A stretch of 64,000 nt of DNA. It comes from Methanoregulaceae archaeon (GTDB taxonomy: Archaea; Halobacteriota; Methanomicrobia; Methanomicrobiales; Methanospirillaceae). The DNA is taken from NCBI GenBank assembly GCA_015660965.1, contig JACTVG010000001.1, forward strand, positions 124,001 through 188,000, given 5' to 3'. Below are positions 31,853-38,775 of the stretch, in pieces; within the stretch, counting starts at the first letter, position 1, and each line of letters starts with the position of its first letter. The position numbers were made by a program, and so were the translations under genes. The notes beneath the pieces are model-generated. The model saw only the letters and a list, made by a program, of their open reading frames with translations, was not told the DNA's origin and did not search any database.

Positions 31853-34582
31853 TCAATTGTTGTTTTGCGTATATACTTCATAAAGTTCAAATAAAAATTT
31901 TAACCTTTCAAGATCGCTAGTAAATGGTTGAGAACGGTAACACCGTTCAACAGCTCGATCAAGAGATGCATGAGCATCGATTAGTCGTTTTGGCATTGTA
32001 AGGGGATCATAGAGATCCGCAAGAGAAGAATCGGTATAAATTTCTCGAACTTCTAATACTCGTCTAACATTATCTACCACTTCTTGTATTTGTTTTGCTG
32101 AGAGATTTTTTGGCCATGGAAAATTATTGTATACGATATCGTTTGAATATCTGTATCGGCTCTCTAGTCTTCCGCAGACTTGTCTTACCCAAGCCATATG
32201 CATAGAAGAAGAAAGTATGCCAAAATGGAATAGTTTCGCGTTTTCAATAAATGCACAGGAGTTATGTACGATAAAACGTGGTGGTAAATATGCTATCGGG
32301 ATGTATCTTCTATTCTCTGATGAGTGAAGAGGAATTAAAATAAAATTGCTTTGAGGTTGACGAATTTCTCCAAATAACATAGGGGTATTTGCGATTTCTT
32401 TTGTAGCTTGTTTTTTACTTGCCGATCTAAATTTTTTTACGTCGTCAAGTCTCTTTAAAAGTACGGGCAGTCTTTTTAATTCTGATGGTGAAGCATCCAC
32501 GAGCCAAAAACACCAGCGAGGTATTGAATGAAGAAACTCCTTTGCGCTTGCTAACGGTCTAATGAATTTCTCTCCCCCCCTCTCTTTAATAAGATATTCT
32601 TCTCGTTCTTCATCGGTCATTAATAACTTGCCATCATCGACTGGAATATTACCCTTTTTGATTATTGGAACATCTGATATTGGCTTTTTTCTTGTTTTTA
32701 TGATAAGATTTGAGTAATCAATTAAATACGGATTAATATTTTTTGCATCAATTTCAAAGGGGTCACCAAAAGGATCGCTATAATCATAAAGATATTTTTT
32801 CTTTCGGTCGAACATTGCAAAACCGATTATAACAACATAAACTGCTGCATTGCCTTTTGCTTGGTTTGACCAATCAAAGGTTCTATGGGCAAAATTTATT
32901 CGTATTCCATTTTGGATCAAATACTCCCACAAAATACCTACTTGTTCTCCTTGAGTTATTGAATTTGTCGAGACAAAAGCAACTTCAATATTTGTATCTC
33001 TAATGTATTCCAATGCTTTTTGATACCAAGCACAAACATAATCCAATTTCCCATATCCAAGAATTTTTCCAGAGAAAACACGTTTCATATCTATTTTTTG
33101 AGCATCAGATTGAAGATGATAACCAGAATAGGGCGGGTTGCCCAAAATATAGCTTACTTCATTTTTTGGGACTATTATCTCCCAATTTATATCAAGAGCA
33201 TTTTTAACACAGATGTGTGGTGCTATTGTTAGTGGAAGACGAACATAATACAATCCAAATTCAGCCGACAATTCCCTATTCATCTGATGATCAACAAGCC
33301 ATAATGCAACCTGAGCAATTCTAGCTGGAAATTCTTCAATTTCAATCCCATACATTGAATCGACGTTGATGTCTCGATTAAACATCTCAACATCCAAAAC
33401 TTTTTGATCGTGCATTCCCTCTAAATACCTTAACTGTTTATGGATTTGTATCTCTAACCGGCGTAATTCACGATAAGATATTACTAAAAAAGTTCCACAA
33501 CCACAAGCAGGATCTAAAAATTTCATTTTTCCAATATCATAAAGTAAGATTTCGAGATTGAGTTTATTGTGCTTATTTGATTCAAAATTTTTCCACAAAT
33601 CCTCTAAAAAAAGTGCGTTTACTGTTTTTAAGATATTTTTTTCAGACGTATAATGAGCACCAAGATTCCTTCTCATTTTAGGATTCATCACAGATTGAAA
33701 CATCGAACCAAATATCGCGGGGGACACTTTGCTCCAATCAAAATAACAACATTTGAGTAGAATTTTTCGCGTTTTAGTATTGAATGAAGGCGATGGAAAT
33801 ATTTCATTAAAAAGTGTGCCATTAATATATGGAAAAATTTTGAAATCTTCATCCAGATTTGTTTGTCTTCTCTCCTCTGGTGTATTTAAAATCTCAAAAA
33901 TTTGATTTAAATATAATCCTGTATCGGTTCCATCGTCTTTGGTTTTTGTCTCAATACAATAACTAAAATGTGCTTTAGGGAGAAATATACCAGTATCGTC
34001 AGCAAAAAAACAAAACATTAACCGAACAAGTAACATTTCAAGCGGATGCCCGCTATATCCATTCTCTTTTAATGAGTCGTGTAATTTTCCCATTAATTCG
34101 GCGGCTTCAATGTTGACAGGATCTTCATCTTTATAGGATTTTTTTGTGAACCCACGTATAAAATCAAACAAATTGAGGTTATCAACAAGAGCACTTAAAT
34201 TAAAATCATGATGAATATCATCATCTATGTCATATAGACGAAATCTACTAAAATCACATACTATAACATATCGTGGTAATTCATTATCTTCTAAACCTTG
34301 AAAATAATCTAAGGCTTGATATTCAGCTTTATCTAAGCTTTGACCTTTGGATTTATGTTCAACAAGTAAAGTTCCTTTCCAAAAAAGATCGATAGATCCT
34401 TTTTTATCCCCTAACTTTTCTACCTCTTTCTCATAAACAGCAACTCGTCTTCTTTCAATACCAAAAATATGTAAAAATTCATTCCAGAAAGTTTGTGCTT
34501 CTGCTTTTTCCGATGTTGTATCTTTCCAATCATGAGAGAATTTTATAGCGCGATCTATAATTTCATTCCAAGACAATGGCAT
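31853..34582 (-). CDS. MmeI-like type IIG restriction enzyme / DNA methyltransferase
   Basis: This single chain of 909 residues is close to MmeI length (about 919). The N-terminal nuclease has SIDLFWKGTLLVEHKSKG, a D...ExK catalytic pattern. A helical spacer leads to the adenine methyltransferase with motif X GAHYTSEKN, motif I LDPACGCGTFLV and motif IV GNPPYSGY. A C-terminal target-recognition part contains RYIPIAYLPPRFIVHNSC. Such enzymes cut at a fixed distance from the site and protect one strand by N6-adenine methylation. The frame is intact. Its promoter carries the same motif as the XRE/ImmA gene. AT-rich composition suggests acquisition by transfer. Confidence 0.85.
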   Translation of the reverse strand: MPLSWNEIIDRAIKFSHDWKDTTSEKAEAQTFWNEFLHIFGIERRRVAVYEKEVEKLGDKKGSIDLFWKGTLLVEHKSKGQSLDKAEYQALDYFQGLEDNELPRYVIVCDFSRFRLYDIDDDIHHDFNLSALVDNLNLFDFIRGFTKKSYKDEDPVNIEAAELMGKLHDSLKENGYSGHPLEMLLVRLMFCFFADDTGIFLPKAHFSYCIETKTKDDGTDTGLYLNQIFEILNTPEERRQTNLDEDFKIFPYINGTLFNEIFPSPSFNTKTRKILLKCCYFDWSKVSPAIFGSMFQSVMNPKMRRNLGAHYTSEKNILKTVNALFLEDLWKNFESNKHNKLNLEILLYDIGKMKFLDPACGCGTFLVISYRELRRLEIQIHKQLRYLEGMHDQKVLDVEMFNRDINVDSMYGIEIEEFPARIAQVALWLVDHQMNRELSAEFGLYYVRLPLTIAPHICVKNALDINWEIIVPKNEVSYILGNPPYSGYHLQSDAQKIDMKRVFSGKILGYGKLDYVCAWYQKALEYIRDTNIEVAFVSTNSITQGEQVGILWEYLIQNGIRINFAHRTFDWSNQAKGNAAVYVVIIGFAMFDRKKKYLYDYSDPFGDPFEIDAKNINPYLIDYSNLIIKTRKKPISDVPIIKKGNIPVDDGKLLMTDEEREEYLIKERGGEKFIRPLASAKEFLHSIPRWCFWLVDASPSELKRLPVLLKRLDDVKKFRSASKKQATKEIANTPMLFGEIRQPQSNFILIPLHSSENRRYIPIAYLPPRFIVHNSCAFIENAKLFHFGILSSSMHMAWVRQVCGRLESRYRYSNDIVYNNFPWPKNLSAKQIQEVVDNVRRVLEVREIYTDSSLADLYDPLTMPKRLIDAHASLDRAVERCYRSQPFTSDLERLKFLFELYEVYTQNNN

Positions 34583-34630
34583 GTTAATTAATGAAATGTC
34601 TGTTAAAGATTATAGACCTATTTTAAATAA

Positions 34631-34659
34631 AAGGGTCACGATGTTACTTTACACCACAA
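34631..34659 (-). promoter_or_regulatory. 29-nt motif, right copy, upstream of the MmeI-like gene
   Basis: On the minus strand it begins TTGTGGTGTAAAGT and ends ATCGTGACCCTT, matching the left copy at 28771-28799 in 25 of 29 bases. A TATA-like TTTAAAATA follows directly, and the gene start is 48 bases after the motif. The two copies point toward each other across the island, so they are both promoter elements and inverted flanks. Confidence 0.6.
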
Positions 34660-34664
34660 CTAAT

Positions 34665-34684
34665 ATTTTGCAATTAAGCAAAAT
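34665..34684. promoter_or_regulatory. 20-base palindrome upstream of the MmeI-like gene
   Basis: ATTTTGC-AATTAA-GCAAAAT is a perfect 7-bp inverted repeat with a 6-base spacer, located just upstream of the shared 29-nt motif. It could be a second operator or the terminator of the opposite strand. No matching copy was seen before the XRE/ImmA gene, so it is specific to this side. Confidence 0.35.
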
Positions 34685-34760
34685 TGTTATGTTGATAAAT
34701 AAAATTAAGAGATTTACAAAATGAAAGGGAATAATAATACATTCTTAGCAATTAAAAAAA

Positions 34761-35189
34761 TTATTTTCGCATGTAATCCTTAACATCGCGGTATCCAGGT
34801 TTACTTGGGAGAAGTGGAAATTCTGATTCCTCAAGTTTGAAGAACCGTTTATGTTCTAAATATTTTTCACGGATTCGGTGCTCGATTGCTTTGACAGGAA
34901 TCTCATAATAAAGCTGATCATGATTTACCTCGTCCATACCAATACGATCCATTAAGTTATCAAGTAACTCTGTAATTATGTCTTTTGAAAAAATATTCTT
35001 AAGGATCTCTTCATCACATTGCTTGGTGATGAGTAAAAGATCATCAATAGCAAGGGAAGCTTGCTCGATAATTCCTGCATCATAATGGTTTCTCTGTTTC
35101 TCAGAATATTTTTTGAATCGCTCTTTTTGAGATACTTCAAGATATTCCCTCCATTGAACAGTTAAAAAACTAGATTTTTTTCCCGCCAT
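34761..35189 (-). CDS. Hypothetical helical protein linked to MinD
   Basis: This 142-residue, highly charged protein is mostly helical, without Cys-rich, membrane or enzymatic motifs. Segments include FLTVQWREYLEVSQKERFKKY and DQLYYEIPVKAIEHRIREKY. The family is not recognised. It begins 5 bases after the minD stop on the same strand, so it is very likely co-translated and may act as a MinD partner or adaptor. It is counted with the MinD/roadblock/secretion cluster rather than with the restriction island, because its base composition and spacing match the former. Confidence 0.55.
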   Translation of the reverse strand: MAGKKSSFLTVQWREYLEVSQKERFKKYSEKQRNHYDAGIIEQASLAIDDLLLITKQCDEEILKNIFSKDIITELLDNLMDRIGMDEVNHDQLYYEIPVKAIEHRIREKYLEHKRFFKLEESEFPLLPSKPGYRDVKDYMRK

Positions 35190-35194
35190 AGTAT

Positions 35195-35980
35195 CTACTT
35201 CCTCTTGAAAAGGGCCTTAGAAAATCGGTCAATAAATCCTTCTTTTTGGACTGCACCTTTTTCTTCTTTATAAGCAACGCCAATAAGATCCGAGGCGATA
35301 CGTTTGAATGCAAGTGACGCTGGAGAGGTTGGATATTTTATAACGATAGGTGTCTTTGCTGCTGCAGCTCTACGAACATTGGTATCCTCAGGAACGATAC
35401 CAATTACTTTCACCCCAAGAACTTTTTCCATTTTCTTTGTGATAATGTCGACTTTATCTTGATCGACACGATTGATAATAGATCCCAAGACTGCACCACC
35501 GACAACTTCTGTAAGAATCTTGGTTTTAAGTGCATCAACTATCGATGACAGTTCTGCGTTTACAACGAGAATAACCTCATCTGCAATGGCAAGTGGTACG
35601 ACACCGTCTTTACTAATTCCTGCAGGAGCGTCAATTAATAAAAATTCGCACTGTTTGATGATCTCCGTCATTACGTCACGAATCCGTTCTGGATCCGCCT
35701 GTTGGAACCCTTGCAATGATAGTCCACTAGGAATGACTTTAAGTCCTGAAGGTCCTTCATATATTGCTTCTTTTAAGCTTCCTTTCCCAGCAAGAATCTC
35801 ATGGAGAGTTATTGGTGCATCTTGAAGGCCAAGGAGGAGTCCTACATTTGCCATACCGATATCTGCATCCATAAGGACAGTTTCTTTCCCTAATTGCGAG
35901 AGCATCGTTCCAAGATTGACAGAAACAGTGGTTTTCCCAGTTCCTCCTTTACCAGAAGCAATAGTATAGACCTTGACCAT
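35195..35980 (-). CDS. minD: MinD-family P-loop ATPase
   Basis: The 261-residue protein has the deviant Walker A GKGGTGKTTV at residues 10-19 (signature Lys at 11), switch I DADIGMANVG near 39 and Walker B LLIDAPAGI near 117. The C-terminus EGFIDRFSKALFKRK can form an amphipathic helix for membrane binding, as in MinD proteins. ATP-dependent dimers bind membrane and position other machines; archaeal MinD homologues such as MinD4 of Haloferax place archaella and chemosensory arrays. It lies in a minus-strand unit with roadblock-like and DUF2226-like genes, back to back with the secretion ATPase operon. Confidence 0.85.
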   Translation of the reverse strand: MVKVYTIASGKGGTGKTTVSVNLGTMLSQLGKETVLMDADIGMANVGLLLGLQDAPITLHEILAGKGSLKEAIYEGPSGLKVIPSGLSLQGFQQADPERIRDVMTEIIKQCEFLLIDAPAGISKDGVVPLAIADEVILVVNAELSSIVDALKTKILTEVVGGAVLGSIINRVDQDKVDIITKKMEKVLGVKVIGIVPEDTNVRRAAAAKTPIVIKYPTSPASLAFKRIASDLIGVAYKEEKGAVQKEGFIDRFSKALFKRK

Positions 35981-36051
35981 TTAGCACCCGAATTTTAAGT
36001 GAATTTTAATTAAATTTATATAAGATTCATCGATTTATGTTAATAATTTTG

Positions 36052-36591
36052 TTACAACCACCATTGTAAAATAGCTTTTGTATCTTCTCTTATGTCTTTT
36101 TTCCAATCCTGATGGAGTTCGTTTTCTGTTCTAATGATCCCGATAAGATGTGAATCCTTATGATTTAATTCGAATAGGGTAACGTCTGTCTCATCTGGTG
36201 CTTCTTGATGTCTTGCAATTTGACTGAATTTTGCTGCATCTCCTTGTACATCATGATTTGCAGAAGACGCAAAGACAAGCCCATCATCTGTAGCAATCGT
36301 AATTTCTGATAGAGAATACTTCTCAACAAGAGCTTGCATACTGGCGATTATATTTTTACGATTGTTAATGAGATCTATTGGTTTTGGTTTCTTATCTTGC
36401 TCTGGACTCGGTAATGGAAAAACACCGTTTGGCTTTAATTTGTCTCTCTCGTGCTTTTCTGGCTGAGAGGGATATTTTACCCGCGATACAAGGTTAAATA
36501 TATCGTCAGATTGAAGAGGTTCTTCTCTTATTTTGTCACGTTTTTTTGAAAATTTTAAAACCCAGTATAATGCAAAAATAACGACAGACAC
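36052..36591 (-). CDS. Membrane-anchored roadblock-like protein
   Basis: The 179-residue protein has an N-terminal hydrophobic segment, a basic stop-transfer (KFSKKRDK), a Pro/Lys-rich linker (about 40-72) and a C-terminal roadblock-like domain (MQALVEKYSLSEITIATDDGLVFASS, later HLIGIIRTENEL). The only start codon in frame is GTG at 36591, in the middle of the hydrophobic run. The frame stays open upstream for about 30 more codons (VVIICIIIVSVV) without ATG, GTG or TTG and without a ribosome site, so the true start may be a rare codon or the anchor is short. It follows the DUF2226-like gene. Confidence 0.6.
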   Translation of the reverse strand: MSVVIFALYWVLKFSKKRDKIREEPLQSDDIFNLVSRVKYPSQPEKHERDKLKPNGVFPLPSPEQDKKPKPIDLINNRKNIIASMQALVEKYSLSEITIATDDGLVFASSANHDVQGDAAKFSQIARHQEAPDETDVTLFELNHKDSHLIGIIRTENELHQDWKKDIREDTKAILQWWL

Positions 36592-36674
36592 GATAATGAT
36601 GCAGATTATTACTACCGTTATAATGTCCGTGATGCTAAAAAGGTTTATATTGATAAAAAATTCCCCCCATATGG

Positions 36675-37355
36675 TTATTTTTCTGTTAGATGATCCAGCT
36701 CAAGCTGTTTTAATATGATCTTAACATCTTTTCGGATCTTTTTAGAAACATCTTCAAAGTCCATAGAGTCAATTGAATCGTACTCTTTTTCGGTTTGAGA
36801 ACTTTCGGACTCAACAGCTTTCGTTTCTTCCGTTTGTTGAGGTTTTGTTCGTTGCTCAAATAATTCATCAATTGGTTGTTTTTGTTTTGAGACCGGTTGA
36901 ACTGGTGAACTCGGGACGACGGGAGTTATTTTAATAAAATCCTTATCCTTTTCAGATGCCTGGTGCAGCGTATCAGGAATTTTCATATCTGTCGGATAAC
37001 TTGTGGTTCCCGCTTTTTGTTTTTTAGAGATATTTGGAGATCTACTTGGGTTCTTAATATAAGCGTTTTTATTGAACTCTAATGCAAGTTTTAATTGTGG
37101 AATATCTAGATCCGATAGAATAGCATCTATTGCGTGATTAGCCAATGATTGGATTTCGGTCCAAGCTTCGTCTCCTAAATGGTTTCTTATTTCCGAAAGG
37201 AGGTATTCACCACTCTTTAATACCAATGTGCCATTTGTCTCGTCCGTTGAAAAAGTGCAGATACCAGTAAATCGAGTTTTTACAAGTTCATCTAGCATCT
37301 CTCCCAATTGGACGCCTTTCTTGATAGAGCGAAACTTTCCCCGCGGGAGATCCAT
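36675..37355 (-). CDS. DUF2226-like protein
   Basis: The 226-residue protein starts with a compact domain (residues 1-95): MDLPRGKFRSIKKGVQLGEM, TRFTGICTFSTDET, GTLVLKSGEYLLSE, GDEAWTEI. This resembles DUF2226 as I recall it. A disordered Pro/Ser/Gln/Glu-rich stretch (about 100-190) is followed by a helical, acidic C-terminus (about 195-226). It is the first gene of the minus-strand unit that runs through the membrane roadblock protein, MinD and the 142-residue protein. A scaffold role in that complex is inferred. A shorter homologous N-terminus begins the protein at 37915. Confidence 0.55.
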   Translation of the reverse strand: MDLPRGKFRSIKKGVQLGEMLDELVKTRFTGICTFSTDETNGTLVLKSGEYLLSEIRNHLGDEAWTEIQSLANHAIDAILSDLDIPQLKLALEFNKNAYIKNPSRSPNISKKQKAGTTSYPTDMKIPDTLHQASEKDKDFIKITPVVPSSPVQPVSKQKQPIDELFEQRTKPQQTEETKAVESESSQTEKEYDSIDSMDFEDVSKKIRKDVKIILKQLELDHLTEK

Positions 37356-37564
37356 GATATTCCTAATGTCATCGTTTTAATTTAATATTTTATTGTAATT
37401 TTGAAGAATGGGTGAGTTTATTTTTTGCTGAGAGAAAAGCTCAAATTTCGGTGTAAACACCTCCAAATCAAGAAATTTTTAAGAAATTGGAATATTTTTA
37501 GTAAATAAGACTAAAGATTTAATAGAACAAGACGAGATATTAAGGTTTATAAACTGGTGTCATA

Positions 37565-37912
37565 ATGTTAAAACCTTTACTGGAAGAATTTTTGAAAGTG
37601 GAGGGAGTTTCAGCCGCAGTTGTTGTCGGAAGGGATGGATTTGTGATTGAGAGTGCGGTCTCAGGAAAAGTCGACATAGAGGCGCTTGGAGCTATGGCAT
37701 CAACTGGACTTGGAACATCCGAGGCGATGGGCACAACTCTAGGAAAGGGCGAACTTCATCAGATGCTTGTTGAACTGGAGAAGGGGCCGATCATCCTGTC
37801 ACCACTCTCTTCCGATGAGCTTATCGCAATCGTTGCAGATAGTTCATCTAACGTTGGAAGAATCCGGTACGAATTAAAGAAAAATAAAGAACGGATCACT
37901 GCTGCACTATAA
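37565..37912 (+). CDS. Roadblock/LC7 domain protein
   Basis: This 115-residue single roadblock domain (MLKPLLEEFLKVEGVSAAVVVGRDG, then LGTSEAMGTTLGKGELHQMLVELEKGPIIL split by short loops) is a second MglB-like protein in the window. GGTG lies about 8 bases before the ATG. It diverges from the DUF2226-like gene across 209 bases that include a small palindrome, GGTGT-AA-ACACC (37450-37461). It is followed 2 bases later by the DUF2226/roadblock protein. Roadblock dimers commonly scaffold polarity or regulate small GTPases; no GTPase is encoded here, so MinD is the likely partner. Confidence 0.85.
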   Translation: MLKPLLEEFLKVEGVSAAVVVGRDGFVIESAVSGKVDIEALGAMASTGLGTSEAMGTTLGKGELHQMLVELEKGPIILSPLSSDELIAIVADSSSNVGRIRYELKKNKERITAAL

Positions 37913-37914
37913 TC

Positions 37915-38625
37915 ATGGAACTTCCATCAGGAACTCCAGCCGGGGTAATCACTAACTCTCAGGAAGAGAGTGCTATCCAGCAGTTAATGACATTTCATGG
38001 GGCAATCGAGATTGACACTCAACTAGGACATGGGTTCATACTTACCAATCACGGCACTTTAGTTGCTGCCTACTTTAAAGACCTCAGTGGATCATTTCGA
38101 GGAAAACTAGCTGTCGATCATATGGGACTCGTCCAGTCTGATGATGTTGGTTATAAGCAGACTTTTACTCTTCGATCCTATAATGACGATGAATTTTTAA
38201 GAGCAAAAACAATCTGCGATGAGGAAAGATTGCTTATTTCTGAAAAGGAAAAGGGGTTGGAGGGACAATTTCCGAACCTTTTAGATGAAACACAGCTTAA
38301 AAAGATACTTTCGCTCCCCGGTGTGGTAGCCATATCGGTTTTTTTCGAAGGATTCTCAGTCCAATCTTTGGGCGATGCCGACTTCGAGCACGTGGCTGCC
38401 CTTGCTGAAGATTTGCTTCGTGCGGGAACAAAGATTACTTTGGAGATGAATATGGGTAATCTTGACCAACTGATCCTTGAAACAGCCACAAACAAGATCA
38501 TTATCGCACCGTGCGGGGATTTGTTTATTTGTGTATACACTCATAAAGACGCTCATCTTGGTCTCTTAAGAGTGGCAATTAAAAATCTTCAATCTGAACA
38601 AAACCAAAGTCACTCTGGCTTATAG
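37915..38625 (+). CDS. DUF2226-like N-terminus with C-terminal roadblock-like domain
   Basis: This is a 236-residue two-domain protein. Residues 1-100 (MELPSGTPAGVIT, HGAIEIDTQLGHGFILTNHGTLVAAYF) resemble the DUF2226-like domain of the divergent gene. Residues 120-230 are roadblock-like (LPGVVAISVFFEGFSVQSLGD, KIIIAPCGDLFICVYTH). It starts 2 bases after the roadblock gene, so they are co-translated. It combines in one chain the two domain types found separately in the minus-strand unit, strong hints that these proteins act in one complex. Confidence 0.6.
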   Translation: MELPSGTPAGVITNSQEESAIQQLMTFHGAIEIDTQLGHGFILTNHGTLVAAYFKDLSGSFRGKLAVDHMGLVQSDDVGYKQTFTLRSYNDDEFLRAKTICDEERLLISEKEKGLEGQFPNLLDETQLKKILSLPGVVAISVFFEGFSVQSLGDADFEHVAALAEDLLRAGTKITLEMNMGNLDQLILETATNKIIIAPCGDLFICVYTHKDAHLGLLRVAIKNLQSEQNQSHSGL

Positions 38626-38775
38626 TCGATTAATTGGGATGTATATGGAAAGGATTAATGAAAGAATTTATTATCAAATTCAGCGTCTTATCCAGAGAAT
38701 AGATATAGTTACATGAAGATGTATCAATTAGGTAATTTATTAAAATGAAATCCATACAGATGGGGGGGATCCTAC

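Noticed and set aside
30535-31853. AATAATT direct repeats as a proven target-site duplication
   Set aside because: Seven AT-only bases are common here, and no terminal inverted repeat supports the ends, so it is only noted as possible.
37450-37461. GGTGT-AA-ACACC palindrome as an operator of the divergent MinD/roadblock units
   Set aside because: The arms are only 5 bases, too short to claim without a second copy; mentioned in the gene entry only.
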